Shown here piece after piece: positions 35,395-45,688 of a stretch of 58,193 nt of DNA. Source of the stretch: Synergistaceae bacterium (lineage in GTDB: Bacteria > Synergistota > Synergistia > Synergistales > Synergistaceae). Each line of letters starts with the position of its first letter. Position 1 is the first letter of the stretch. The position numbers were made by a program, and so were the translations under genes. The notes under the pieces were generated by a model. It did not search any database, was not told the origin of the DNA, and saw only the letters and a list, made by a program, of their open reading frames with translations. Where the stretch lies: assembly GCA_031289775.1 (NCBI GenBank), contig JAITOY010000075.1:1-58193 (forward strand), written 5' to 3'.

Positions 35395-36458
35395 TGAGAG
35401 ATCCCGGGCGGCGCTCTGCCGAACACGTTTTTTTCGCGGTCTCGGCGCTCGTGATGATGTGCGCGGCGTTCGCTGCCGGACGACTCCTCTCCGAGCTCCT
35501 TTTTTCAGCGACTGGTCGCCCTTCCGAGACATGGCGTCACGTCGTCTCAGGTTTGACAGGGGTCTTTCTCATGGTCGCCGCGGTCAAGGCCGGGCATGAA
35601 ATATTGAACGTCGGCAAAGGGCATCACTGGAAGGGGAGGCGGTTTCTTCACGAAACGAGAGGCGCTCTCGACAGGATAGCGCACGGGGACTTCGACGTTT
35701 TCATCGACCCCAAAAATTACGGCCCATTCAGCGAGGTTGTGGATGGCGTCAATAAAATGGCGAGCGAGCTTGGTCTCATGGAGCGCCTGAGGCAGGAGTT
35801 CATATCGAACGTGTCGCACGAGATACAGTCGCCTCTAACATCAATCAGTGGTTTTGCGGAGCTCTTAAAAAACGAATTGCTCACATCAGAACAGAAAAAC
35901 CACTATCTCGAAATAATAGAGACAGAGAGCCGGCGACTTTCCAGTCTGAGCGACAACCTGCTCAAGCTGTCGTCGCTGGAGAGCGGCAAAGATTCGTTTT
36001 CATTCATCGAATTCCGACTCGACAAGCAGATCGAAAATATCGCGCTTACGCTTGAACCGCAGTGGGGGAAAAAGAACCAAAAAGTAGAGGCAGAGCTCGA
36101 CAAGCTTTCACTGCGCGGCAACCCGGATCTGTTGTCACAGGTCTGGATCAACCTGCTTCATAATGCCGTCAAGTTCACTCCGCCAGGCGGAAGGATACTG
36201 ATCGCGCTGCGGCGCGAGGGGGGCGAGCTCTGCTGCGGGATATCCGACACAGGCCCGGGCATCTCGCCGGAGGATCAGCCGCGAGTTTTCGAGCGATTTT
36301 ACAAGGCGGACAAGGCGCGCGACCGCTCCCTCGGCGGGAATGGCCTCGGACTGTCGATCGTCAAAAAAATAGTCGAGCTGCACGGCGGGCGCGTAGATCT
36401 GGCGAGCGTCCGCGGCGAAGGAACGACCTTCCTCGTCTATCTGCCCGAGAGGAATTGA
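35394..36458 (+). CDS. Sensor histidine kinase partner of the OmpR-type regulator
   Basis: A 354-residue protein starting at GTG 35394, which overlaps the regulator stop. Two membrane segments (about 12-35 and 43-65) are separated by almost no periplasmic loop, so it may sense within the membrane. A HAMP-like linker follows. The H-box is NVSHEIQSPLTSISG with His near 142, and the ATPase domain has N (NLLHNAVKFTPPGG), G1 (DTGPGIS), F (FERFYKADKA) and G2 (GNGLGLSIVKKI). It is convergent with hybrid kinase E, with only 40 bp between the ends. Confidence 0.95.
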   Translation: MRDPGRRSAEHVFFAVSALVMMCAAFAAGRLLSELLFSATGRPSETWRHVVSGLTGVFLMVAAVKAGHEILNVGKGHHWKGRRFLHETRGALDRIAHGDFDVFIDPKNYGPFSEVVDGVNKMASELGLMERLRQEFISNVSHEIQSPLTSISGFAELLKNELLTSEQKNHYLEIIETESRRLSSLSDNLLKLSSLESGKDSFSFIEFRLDKQIENIALTLEPQWGKKNQKVEAELDKLSLRGNPDLLSQVWINLLHNAVKFTPPGGRILIALRREGGELCCGISDTGPGISPEDQPRVFERFYKADKARDRSLGGNGLGLSIVKKIVELHGGRVDLASVRGEGTTFLVYLPERN

Positions 36459-36498
36459 GCGGCCTTCGTTTTCCCCATGTTCATACTGCCGTTTTATT

Positions 36499-38625
36499 TC
36501 AGTCGGCGCTTCCCAAAGAGATACGGCCGCTCAAGATTTTTTCGGCTTCTCGGAACTCAGATATCAAAACCAGGGCGGTGATATCGGAGATCGCGGCGCC
36601 AGTCTCCTTATCGAGGCGCAAAGCGTCCAGCTCCGCCAGTATTTTGTCCGCGGCGCCGACGTCCTCCGCGGCGAGGACTTCTTTGAGCAGCCGGAGCCGC
36701 GGGAGGATCTCGTCAGAGCTGGAATATATACCCCCCTTCCCGTCTCCCGGCGATTTCTTGAAGGCGTCGAGGGCCGCCTGGATTCGCTGAACCATGCTGG
36801 CGAGATTCTCCCGAAAATCGGAGATACGCTCGCGGATGATGGAGATGTCGCCTCGACGCGTGGCGTCCTCCAGAAACGCGGCCTTTTTAGACAAATCAGT
36901 CGCTCCGATGCTCGACGAGGCGCTTTTCAAGGCGTGAACATGAGTCGCGAAGCTTTGCGGATCGCTTTGGGCCCATGAAAGATAAAGATTCCCTATCCTC
37001 GACGCGGAGTCCTTACAGTACAGTTCGAGCACGCTCATGTAATTTGCCGCGGTTCCGCCGGTCATCTCTACCCCCCTCGCCGTATCCAGGCCGTCTATCT
37101 CGATGAATGCGGAGGTTTTGTTCTCCTCCGCCGTTATCGCTTTTTTTCGTCTTGCGGGCGGAACCCACCGCTCTATGAGTTCGTTCAGCTTCAGTATTTC
37201 TATCGGCTTAGACAGAAAATCGTCAAATCCGTTTTCCAGGAACATCTCCCTCATGCCGGATACGGCATTGGCCGTGAGCGCGACGACCGGCAGTTTCGCG
37301 CATCGTCCGCCGATAGCGCGGATGGCGCGAGTCGCCTCGACACCGTCCATGCCGGGCATCATGTGATCCATAAACACGAGGTCGTAATTTTTCTCCCCTA
37401 GCAGCTTTATGGCCCCTTGTCCGCTGTCGCGCGTATCGATCCTCATCATATATGGCGCCAGCAAGCCCTCGGCCACTTTCAGGTTCGTCGCGTTGTCGTC
37501 TACGATCAGGAGGCGGAAATCAGGGGCTGAAAACCGGACGCGGCTCGCACCGGCCCGGATGGCGATCTTATTGCGGCTCGGGCCCATCGGCCTGCCGTCC
37601 GCGATGACTTGGCGGATTGTCGCGGTGAACGTCGCGCCGACGCCGTATTCGCTCGACACAGTGATGTCCCCGCCCATGGCGCGGCATATAGTGCGCGCTA
37701 TCGACAGCCCAAGTCCGATGCCCTCGATGTACTTGGTGTGCGAGGCGTCCACACGACTGAAATCGGCGAAGAGGCGCGGCATATCCTCCTCCTTTATCCC
37801 AGTTCCGCTGTCGGCGACCTCGAACTCGATACGCGCCTCGTCGCCGGAGAGCAGGTGTCTGACGGTGAGCTTTATGAAACCGGACTCGGTATACTTCACC
37901 GCGTTCGAGAGGATGTTGAGCAGCACCTGACGGATTCGAGCCTCGTCGCCGATCATGCAGGCCGGGATGGACTCGTCGGCGTCGGCGTCGAACTGAATCG
38001 GTTTCTCGCCTATGCGGACTTTTATGATCGCCCTCACGTCGTTCAGGAGTGATGCCATCTCGTAACGCGCGTTCGTTATCTCCAGCCTGCCGGACTCTAT
38101 CTTCGAAAAATCCAGAATCTCGTTTATTATGGAGAGCAGATTCGCGCCGGCCTGCTTGATGTCATTTATATATTCAAGTCCGCCCGGTTTGCCGTATTCC
38201 CTCTCGGCAAGCTCGCTCATTCCTATGATAGCGTTCATGGGCGTGCGTATCTCATGGCTCATTCGCGCGAGGAACAACGTCTTGCTCTTGTTCTCCGCGT
38301 CGGACTTGAGCCTCGCCTCGTTCATATCCTCGGCGCTTCCCATTGCCTCGTTTATATCTATGCTTATCCCATCGATTTCGTCTTCGAGGTTTTGGGCCTG
38401 GTCGGAAATGGAGCGAACGCCGCGCGCCAACTCATTGACGGCTGCGGTTATCTCATCAGCCTCGCCAGATAGAGGCGCGGCTCTTTCTATCATAGCGCCG
38501 AACCCATCCGTCATGTCTTTCAACCGCCCGATGTCGCTTCTGATGTCGGCAATGGAGGCGACGTGGTTTATGGTCTTGGTCACCAGCGCGAGTATGATCC
38601 CGTCGATATATTCCCCGATGTCCAT
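36499..38625 (-). CDS. Hybrid kinase E (cytosolic, HisKA-HATPase-REC-Hpt)
   Basis: About 708 residues with no membrane segment. The N-terminal 115 residues are helical, with alternating hydrophobic/polar heptads like a signalling coiled coil. The H-box SHEIRTPMN has His124; the ATPase domain follows. The receiver (about 370-490) starts LLIVDDNATN, with its Asp near 420 in MDHMMPGMDG, and the Hpt domain has its His near 563 (HVHALKSA). A C-terminal 65-residue helical module is shared with the other array kinases. It is the last gene of the array and starts near the stop of the V4R-like gene. Both GTG 38637 (overlapping the stop) and ATG 38625 are possible; ATG is chosen for its GGTGAG site. 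The V4R-like neighbour probably supplies its input, by inference. Confidence 0.88.
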   Translation of the reverse strand: MDIGEYIDGIILALVTKTINHVASIADIRSDIGRLKDMTDGFGAMIERAAPLSGEADEITAAVNELARGVRSISDQAQNLEDEIDGISIDINEAMGSAEDMNEARLKSDAENKSKTLFLARMSHEIRTPMNAIIGMSELAEREYGKPGGLEYINDIKQAGANLLSIINEILDFSKIESGRLEITNARYEMASLLNDVRAIIKVRIGEKPIQFDADADESIPACMIGDEARIRQVLLNILSNAVKYTESGFIKLTVRHLLSGDEARIEFEVADSGTGIKEEDMPRLFADFSRVDASHTKYIEGIGLGLSIARTICRAMGGDITVSSEYGVGATFTATIRQVIADGRPMGPSRNKIAIRAGASRVRFSAPDFRLLIVDDNATNLKVAEGLLAPYMMRIDTRDSGQGAIKLLGEKNYDLVFMDHMMPGMDGVEATRAIRAIGGRCAKLPVVALTANAVSGMREMFLENGFDDFLSKPIEILKLNELIERWVPPARRKKAITAEENKTSAFIEIDGLDTARGVEMTGGTAANYMSVLELYCKDSASRIGNLYLSWAQSDPQSFATHVHALKSASSSIGATDLSKKAAFLEDATRRGDISIIRERISDFRENLASMVQRIQAALDAFKKSPGDGKGGIYSSSDEILPRLRLLKEVLAAEDVGAADKILAELDALRLDKETGAAISDITALVLISEFREAEKILSGRISLGSAD

Positions 38626-38633
38626 CGTTCCGC

Positions 38634-39227
38634 TCACCAGTAAACGTGATAAGTACAGGAGTCGACGCCGTTCTTCCTGCACTCCGCTGAGTCGTCGTGG
38701 ACGACCCTCGCGTCCGGCTTGAACTTATGCGCCATTGCTGTGATTATCCCCCTGTCAAAGGCGCAGGGATATGGATTGTTGCTCACGCTCCTTATCTCGT
38801 TTTCCCCCTCCATCGGCTCGCACCCATAGTGCCCGATCCCCTCCCTCATGACGCCGGTCTCCGTGTCGAAGAGCTGTACCCCGTCCTTGCGGTGGTTGAG
38901 ATGGTAGGCTACGTCTATCGACCTGACGGCGCTCTCGATGTCTGTGACCCAGGACGGGAACCGCGCGTTGTTCGGTATAGACATTCCGATGTTAAACAGC
39001 AGCCTGTCGCCTATCTGATTGGCGATATTCTCGAACGCCCTTAGCCACGCATCCTGCGAATACCATGCGTCAATGTCGAGAACCAGCTTTTTGTCGACGA
39101 CCGTGCCGATGCCGACCTGGCTCAAGTATCGCCTCGATATATTGGTGAATCTCCCCAAGCCCGCGATAATAGCGGACACGGTCGGAGCGTTCACTTCGAT
39201 ATCCGGTTCAAAAACCTTGAACTGCAT
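38634..39227 (-). CDS. V4R-like small-molecule-binding protein 3
   Basis: 197 residues, soluble. The C-terminal half has the pattern of a 4-vinyl-reductase (V4R)-type ligand domain: GCEPMEGENEIRSV, NPYPCAFDRGIITAMA, and a terminal ECRKNGVDSCTYHVYW with two Cys spaced like other V4R domains. V4R domains bind hydrophobic or tetrapyrrole-like ligands or metals; the actual ligand is unknown. The gene overlaps the start region of hybrid kinase E, so the two are translated together, and it likely serves as that kinase's cytosolic sensor (inference). The domain assignment rests on motif pattern only; heme-NO-binding-like folds are an alternative. Confidence 0.6.
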   Translation of the reverse strand: MQFKVFEPDIEVNAPTVSAIIAGLGRFTNISRRYLSQVGIGTVVDKKLVLDIDAWYSQDAWLRAFENIANQIGDRLLFNIGMSIPNNARFPSWVTDIESAVRSIDVAYHLNHRKDGVQLFDTETGVMREGIGHYGCEPMEGENEIRSVSNNPYPCAFDRGIITAMAHKFKPDARVVHDDSAECRKNGVDSCTYHVYW

Positions 39228-39257
39228 ACTTCATCCTCCCCACAAAACACGAATAAG

Positions 39258-41762
39258 TCACTTGAACTCCTTCAGCCTGCCCAAGGCCTCCTCGAACTCA
39301 GAGATCAGGAGGAGGTCGGATATTTCCGATATGACCCTTGAGGAGGCAGAGTCAAGGGGCGCCAGTGACAGCTCCGCCATGATTTTGTCCGCCGCGCCGA
39401 CATCCTCAGCGGAGAGAGCGGATGCGAGCCTTGTGATTACCTCTTCGCCGATGGTCTGGACGTCCCCAGATACCTCCGGGCGTATAACCGACAGGATGCG
39501 CGCTATCAGGGCAGCGAGGTTCTCTCGAAATTCTTCGGCGTGTTCGCGAATCGCATCCATGTCGCCGCGGCGTCCAGCGTCCTCCAGGGAAGCTGCTTCT
39601 TGGGAGACCGCCGTCGCCCCTATGCTCGCCGACGCGCTTTTCAAGGCATGAACCTGCGTCGTGAAATTTTTCAGGTCGCGTTCGGCGTGCGCCAGCTCCA
39701 AAAATCCCATCCTCGACTCGGCGTCGCGGCAGTAAAGTTCAAGCACGCTCCTGTAATTCGCGCAATTTCCGCCAGTCATGGCCATGCCTTTTGCGGTGTC
39801 CAACCCTTCTATCCCGATAAATTCAGCGTCTGCCACGCCTTTTGTTATCGCCTTCGCTTTATGCCGTCGTTCAAGAGGAACCCGCCGTTCGATCAGTTCG
39901 TCCAGCTTTGGTATTTCTATGGGTTTAGAGAGGAAATCGTTGAAGCCGTTTTCGAGGAACATCTCTTTCATGCCAGAGATTGCGTTTGCGGTGAGCGCTA
40001 CGATTTGCAGCTCATCGAATCGTCCTCCGAGCGCGCGTATCGCCTTCGTCGCCTCTATTCCGTCCATGCCGGGCATCATGTGATCCATAAATACGAGATC
40101 GTAGTTGTTTTCCTTGACAAGCGCCACTGATTCCTCCCCGCTAAGACATGTATCCACCTTCATTTTGTACGGCGCCAGGAGTCCTGCGGCCACCTTCAGG
40201 TTCGCCGCGTTGTCGTCCGCGATCAACACACGGAAATCTGGCGCCGTGAAGCGAATAGCGCCAACCTCGGCGCGGTAGGAGATTTTTCCCTCTATTCCGC
40301 CCATAGGGACATAATCGGCGCACTTCTGCCGTATCGTCGCGGTGAATACAGAGCCCTGCCCGTACTCGCTCGTCACGGTCACGTCTCCGCCCATAGCGCG
40401 GCAGATGAGACGGGTTATGGACAGTCCCAGACCGCTGCCCTGAATGTTTTTATTGCGCCCCAGATCGACTCGGGAGAAGTCGCCAAAGAGACGCCCGATA
40501 TCCTCGCGCCTGATGCCGATTCCGCTGTCCTCGACAGAAAAAATCAGATCCACCGCCTCGTCGCCGATTATGTCGCATCGCGCCGTGAACTTTATGAAGC
40601 CCTCATTTGTATACTTCACCGCGTTCGAGAGAATGTTGAGCAGTATCTGACGAACCCTGATCTCGTCGCCTGTCATGAAGGCCGGGATCGACGGGTCTAT
40701 GTCGGCGAGCAGCTCGATGGGCTTGTCGCCGAGGCGGATCCTTATTATGGCGAGCGCGTCGTTCAGCAGCGACGCGGTATCATACCGCGCGGCGGTTATT
40801 TGAATATGCCCGGACTCGATCTTCGAGAAATCGAGAATGTCGTTTATTATGGAGAGCAGAGTCGCGCCGGCCTGCCTGATGTCACGCAGGTACTCCATCG
40901 TCTCCGGACGCCCGTAATCCCTTATCGCCAGCTCATTCATTCCTATTATCGCGTTCATGGGAGTGCGTATCTAGTGCGACATCCTGGCGAGGAATACGCT
41001 CTTTGATTCCGAAGCGCTCTGAAATGCCCTGTTCATATCAATCAATTTCTGATTTTGTCTCGTTATCGCTTTAAGAAGATAGAAGTACATGATAAAACCT
41101 ATAACTATAAAAACGACAACAATGATAAGCTGCTGACATATTCGTGAATAGACTACCTGATATACGCTCTCAGCCTCGAAGTCGACTCCGATTATGCCGA
41201 CCATGTCACCGGCGGAGTTCAATATGGGCATGTACGCCGATATGACCCAGCCCCACGTCGACTGCAAATTCATCTCGCCAGATTGCATGGTCTTTGTCTC
41301 GAACGTCCGCATATACGCCAGCGTATAATCCGTAATATCCTCATCTGCGCCTATGGCGGAAAAGCCCTCCTCTCCCGGACGCCCTCCGTCTATGATGAAC
41401 CTGTGAACCGTCTTCGTGTAAGGGGCCATCGTGTAGAGGTACAGAACCTGCGTCTCCTCCTTCAGCGCCAGGAGTTTCAACCGGATTTCGTCATAAAACG
41501 GGTCGTTCGCGTCGAGCGTCCGGGTGAGATTTTCAAACGCGTCGCCGTCGATAAAAGCTGCGGCCCTTTTTACGATTGGATAACCTAAACGCGAGGCGAT
41601 GACGGAGGCCGCGTCGTCGATCTGTTGGAGCGATGTGTAAATAATCACGGAAAATATGGCAAACACAAAAAGCGCGAAAAAAAGCGTAAAGGACACTTTA
41701 AGGCTCCGCTCGTTTCCCAGTCCTCCTTTTTTAAGCGCCTCAGAACTCTCTAAATCTTTCAC
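39258..41762 (-). pseudogene. Hybrid kinase D, interrupted by an amber codon beside the phosphoacceptor His
   Basis: One continuous frame of 835 codons except for a TAG at 40973-40971. It starts at GTG 41762, overlapping the stop of kinase C by GTGA. The first 263 residues hold a membrane helix (about 22-45), an extracytoplasmic Cache-like region, a second helix (about 210-232) and a linker ending ...ARMSH. All sister kinases then read E-I-R-T-P-M-N; here the Glu codon GAG is TAG, and the frame continues I-R-T-P-M-N. The remainder (from ATG 40958, 566 residues) has an intact ATPase domain, receiver (LIADDNAANL, MDHMMPGMDG), Hpt (QVHALKSA) and shared tail. The rest is not decayed, so the lesion is recent, a sequencing error, or suppressed. 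Confidence 0.88.
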
Positions 41763-44509
41763 TCCGCAACCCCCCGCAATAAACCGTCAACCACGCCGGC
41801 TGCCTCATTGAACTCGGACAGGAGGACGTAATCCGAGATGTCTGAGAGCTTATGTTTTATCTCAGCGCTGAACGAGCGGCGCGTAAACTCGTCCAATATG
41901 CCGTCCACGGCCCCGATATCCTCCGCTTCCAGAGACGCTTTCAACCTGAGCAGCGCCGGCCTGTCCATAATCGTGATTTTCCCCTCGCTTTCCGCGCCCA
42001 CGCCCGATTCATCTGGAGTCAGCGCGGCGCGAATATTGCCCGTCAAAATGAAAAGAGCCTCACGAAACCCTGCAAGATGCCCGCTGATGAACTCCATATC
42101 CCCGCGATGGCCGGCGTCCTCCAGGGACGCGGCTTCTTGGGAGATCTCCGCCGCCCCGACGCTCGCGGAGGCGCTTTTCAAGGCGTGAACCTGCGTCGTG
42201 AAATTTTTCAGGTCGCGTTCGGCGTGCGCCAGCTCCAAAAATCCCATCCTCGACGCGGCATCGCGGCAGTACAACTCGAGCACGCTCCTGTAATTCGCAT
42301 CGGCGCCGCCCGTCATGGCTATGCCTCTCGCGACGTCCACCCCGTCGATCTCCATAGAAAACGTCTCCCCCGGCTCGCCCTTCTCGTTTATTTTTGGCTT
42401 CCTCGCTCCCAGGGGAACCCATCTTTCGATCAGCTCGTTCAGTTTCGTCATTTCTATAGGCTTCGAGAGAAAATCGTCAAATCCGTTTTGCAGGAACATC
42501 TCCCTCATGCCGGAGATCACGTTGGCAGTGAGGGCGACTATCGGCGCCTCAACGCCGAGCGCGCGTATGGTATGCATCGTCTCGATGCCGTCCATGCCTG
42601 GCATCATGTGATCCATGAGTATGAGATCGTATCGCTTTCCCCTTATCAGCGAGATTGATTTCTCGCCGCTCTCGCATGTATCCACCTTCATCATGTAAGG
42701 CGCGAGGAGTCCCTCCGCTACTTTAAGGTTTGTCACGATGTCGTCCACTATCAGAACTCGAAAATTCGGCGAGGTGAAACGAACGCCGCCAACCTCGGGC
42801 CGAACGGCGATTTTATCGTTCAAAGAACCCATCGGCCTGCTGTCGGAGGCGACCTGTCTTATACGCGCCGTGAACGTCGAGCCGACGCCGTATTCGCTCG
42901 TTACAGCGACATCGCCGCCCATCGCGATACAAAGGCTCCTTGTGATCGACAACCCGAGGCCGGCGCCCTCTATGTTTCTGTTCCGCTTTTCGTCCACGCG
43001 GGAAAAATCTCCAAACAATCTCTCCATGTCGTCTGGTTTTATACCGATGCCGCTGTCCTCGACAATAAACGTCATGGACACAGTGCCCTCGCTTTTGCGT
43101 TCGCACCTCGCGGAAAATTTGATGAAGCCATTTTCCGTGTACTTCACGGCGTTCGAGAGGAGATTGAGCAGAATTTGTCTGACGCGCACCTCGTCGCCAT
43201 TCATGAGGCGCGGGATGTCGGGGTCAATGTCGGTTAAAAACTCCACGTCTTTGTCCTCAAGTCTAGCTTTGATGATTGTGAGCGCGTCGTTGAAAAGAGA
43301 CGCGGCCTCGTAGCGAATGTTTGTTATCAGCAAATTGCCCGACTCGATACGCGAAAAATCCAGAATGTCGTTGATGATGGAGAGCAAATTAGCCCCAGCC
43401 TGTTTTATACCAGCGATATACTCCAGTCCCTGCGGTTTTCCGTAATCGCGGGAGGCCATCTCGCTCATTCCTATGATCGCGTTCATTGGAGTACGAATCT
43501 CGTGGCTCATTCGAGCCAGGAACGACGATTTACTTCTGTTTTCTTCGTCGGAATTCAGTTTGGCCGCGGAGAGTCTCAGCAATATTAATGAAAGGCCGAG
43601 CATCAGGGCAAAACCGATGATGGACAGAATAATCGCGGTGTAATACACGTCGCTGTAGTAACTGCTGAACGGCGTGACAACGCCTATGTACCATCCGTTA
43701 AACATCCGCTTGAAGGAGACTATAGCTGGAATGCCATCAATATTGGCGATCCGCATGGACTTTATTTCCTGACGCGATATGAGCGCGTCGTGCAGCTCAC
43801 GGTAGCCGTCGTCGCTGATATCGCGCAACTGAAGGCTGATGTACTCGTCCTTCGGATGGCCAACCACCACCATATATTGATTCAAGATCACTCCGTAGCT
43901 TCCATTGCCCATCTGAAGCGAGCGAACATACTCCTTGAACCAGGACGTGTCCATGTCGATCGCTATGATGCCATAGTATTCGCCCTTCTCGCCATAGATA
44001 TTCCGAACCGAGGTTATGACTATGTTGCCTGTTCTAAGATCCTTATATGGTTCAGTATAAGCTGTGGTATTTTCGGCGTTTCTCACCGCCGTGTCGAACC
44101 AGGGTCTCGTCTGCGGCACGAATTCAACGGTCGGATTCAGCCCTATGCCGTCTATGAACTCGCCGCGTATGTAGCCGTAAATTCCGTAAAAACCCAACAT
44201 CCAGGCATCGCTCCGTCGCATCCAGCTCGTAGTGTCGGCGAGATATGTCAAAAGCTCTTCTTGAGACGCGCCGCCGTCGAGCATTCCCTGAACGATGTGG
44301 GTCGCGTTATTCATTGTGGCCTCGGATTCCGATAAACCTGCCTTGATGTTTGCCTCTGCCGTGAGCATCGCTTCCTCCACTCCCAAAATGAGGTGTCGCC
44401 GAACGATTCCGCTGACGGAGATATAACTGACTATCACCATCAAAAAAAATGCCGAAAAAACGAAGAATAGTTGAGGATAGTTTATTTTTATTATACGTTT
44501 CCACTCCAT
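41759..44509 (-). CDS. Hybrid kinase C (dCache-HisKA-HATPase-REC-Hpt)
   Basis: 916 residues. A membrane helix (about 12-34) is followed by a large periplasmic double-Cache domain (about 40-290; RPWFDTAV, YTEPYKD, ITSVRNI and IAIDMD are the usual dCache ligand-pocket motifs) and a second helix (about 293-315). His336 lies in SHEIRTPMN, then the ATPase domain (DSGIGIKP, GAGLGLSI). The receiver has LIVDDIVTN and its Asp near 632 in MDHMMPGMDG, the Hpt has its His near 774, and the shared C-terminal module closes the protein. The sensor half is strongly similar to that of kinase B, so they are duplicates. It is 26 bp after a BMP-family binding-protein gene, which could deliver its ligand. Confidence 0.92.
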   Translation of the reverse strand: MEWKRIIKINYPQLFFVFSAFFLMVIVSYISVSGIVRRHLILGVEEAMLTAEANIKAGLSESEATMNNATHIVQGMLDGGASQEELLTYLADTTSWMRRSDAWMLGFYGIYGYIRGEFIDGIGLNPTVEFVPQTRPWFDTAVRNAENTTAYTEPYKDLRTGNIVITSVRNIYGEKGEYYGIIAIDMDTSWFKEYVRSLQMGNGSYGVILNQYMVVVGHPKDEYISLQLRDISDDGYRELHDALISRQEIKSMRIANIDGIPAIVSFKRMFNGWYIGVVTPFSSYYSDVYYTAIILSIIGFALMLGLSLILLRLSAAKLNSDEENRSKSSFLARMSHEIRTPMNAIIGMSEMASRDYGKPQGLEYIAGIKQAGANLLSIINDILDFSRIESGNLLITNIRYEAASLFNDALTIIKARLEDKDVEFLTDIDPDIPRLMNGDEVRVRQILLNLLSNAVKYTENGFIKFSARCERKSEGTVSMTFIVEDSGIGIKPDDMERLFGDFSRVDEKRNRNIEGAGLGLSITRSLCIAMGGDVAVTSEYGVGSTFTARIRQVASDSRPMGSLNDKIAVRPEVGGVRFTSPNFRVLIVDDIVTNLKVAEGLLAPYMMKVDTCESGEKSISLIRGKRYDLILMDHMMPGMDGIETMHTIRALGVEAPIVALTANVISGMREMFLQNGFDDFLSKPIEMTKLNELIERWVPLGARKPKINEKGEPGETFSMEIDGVDVARGIAMTGGADANYRSVLELYCRDAASRMGFLELAHAERDLKNFTTQVHALKSASASVGAAEISQEAASLEDAGHRGDMEFISGHLAGFREALFILTGNIRAALTPDESGVGAESEGKITIMDRPALLRLKASLEAEDIGAVDGILDEFTRRSFSAEIKHKLSDISDYVLLSEFNEAAGVVDGLLRGVAE

Positions 44510-44535
44510 GAAAAATCCCAGCTCTCCAGGCGTCT

Positions 44536-45687
44536 TTATGGTTCTATGATATTGCGGTAATACCAGTTCATGCCGCCAGTGATCTCTTTGTCAGAGAGCC
44601 TTTGCCCCTCCGCGCCGACGAGTCGCCCGTCGTTCGTCTCCATCACGCCCTCAAAGACGTCGAACTCGCCGCTCTCCATCCTCTCCCTGGCTGCGGCCAC
44701 CGCCTTCGCGACGCCTGGCGGAACCAGCGATTCGTCCAGCGGAGAGAGATCCGCCAGGCCTTCCTTTATGCCTCCGTAATAGGGCTTCGTGGTAAAAGTG
44801 CCGTCGATAACGCTCTCCAGCAGCGGGATGTAATAAGCGCTCCAATTCCAGACTACCGATGTAATAGTGGCCTTCGGAGCGTCGCTCTTCATGTCGTTGT
44901 TATAACCGATTCCCAATATCCCAGCCGCCTGGGCCTCGATCTGTGGGTTTGGAGTATCGGTATCCTGGGCTATTATGTCGACTCCATTCTCTATCAGATA
45001 ACGCGCTGCCTGAGCCTCTCCCTTCGGATCAAACCATCTGTTCGTCACTCTCACATAAATCCTGGCGTCGGGATTGACGCTCTCCACGCCTATGGCGAAG
45101 GCGTCGAGTCCACATGTCACCTCACTGTTGTCACGGCCCATTGCCGCCACATATCCGATCTTGTTCGATGTCGTCACGAGACCGGCCGCAATCCCGCTCA
45201 GGTATCGCGGCTGGTAGAATCGCCCGAAGTAGTTCGTGAAGTTGGTTTCGTTGCGTTTGAAGCCGGACGCGTGAGCGAAAATCACGCCCGGGAACTCCAC
45301 GGCCATTCGCTCGCAAATATCCATATAGCCCCAGCTTGTGGCGATTATTATGTTGGCGCCATCGGAGACGCACTCGCGCATGGCGTGTTCGATCTCCGAC
45401 TTGCTGAGGTCCGATACGTTATACTTGCGAATTATCTGGTCGTCCCTGAGCCCGACCGCCCGCTGCATCTCCCTGATCCCCATATCGTGGGCGTACGTGT
45501 ATCCACTGGTAGCGTTCGCGGCGTCTGAAAAAAATATGACGCCGACCTTTACGCGCTCTTTATCGAGCGGAGTTCCTGGCCTCCATACGGTCTCCCGGCT
45601 AAAATTCTTGACGAATAAAAAGCCCGCCGCGGCGACAAATACCAGCAAAACTACAAGCAAGAGTTGTTGCTTCAACCTGAATCCCAC
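44536..45687 (-). CDS. BMP-family substrate-binding protein 3 (Med/PnrA-like)
   Basis: 383 residues with an N-terminal hydrophobic anchor (about 8-27) but no lipobox Cys, so it is either secreted or membrane-tethered. The mature part has the BMP fold: KVGVIFFSDAANATSGYTYAHD, split as KVGVIFF and SGYTYAHD, then NIIIATSWGYMD, YFGRFYQPRYLSGIAAG, KIGYVAAMGRDNSEV, and VNPDARIYVRVTNRW with the WFDP motif. BMP proteins usually bind nucleosides or similar ligands for ABC import, but no permease or ATPase is present. It is followed 26 bp later by hybrid kinase C. It shares about two thirds identity by eye with binding protein 2. Confidence 0.9.
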   Translation of the reverse strand: MGFRLKQQLLLVVLLVFVAAAGFLFVKNFSRETVWRPGTPLDKERVKVGVIFFSDAANATSGYTYAHDMGIREMQRAVGLRDDQIIRKYNVSDLSKSEIEHAMRECVSDGANIIIATSWGYMDICERMAVEFPGVIFAHASGFKRNETNFTNYFGRFYQPRYLSGIAAGLVTTSNKIGYVAAMGRDNSEVTCGLDAFAIGVESVNPDARIYVRVTNRWFDPKGEAQAARYLIENGVDIIAQDTDTPNPQIEAQAAGILGIGYNNDMKSDAPKATITSVVWNWSAYYIPLLESVIDGTFTTKPYYGGIKEGLADLSPLDESLVPPGVAKAVAAARERMESGEFDVFEGVMETNDGRLVGAEGQRLSDKEITGGMNWYYRNIIEP

Positions 45688-45688
45688 C

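Noticed and set aside
40971-40973. TAG in kinase D read as pyrrolysine
   Set aside because: TAG is used as an ordinary stop elsewhere in the window (for example at the end of fhs), the affected position is the conserved Glu of the H-box, and no pyl gene is seen. A nonsense mutation is simpler.
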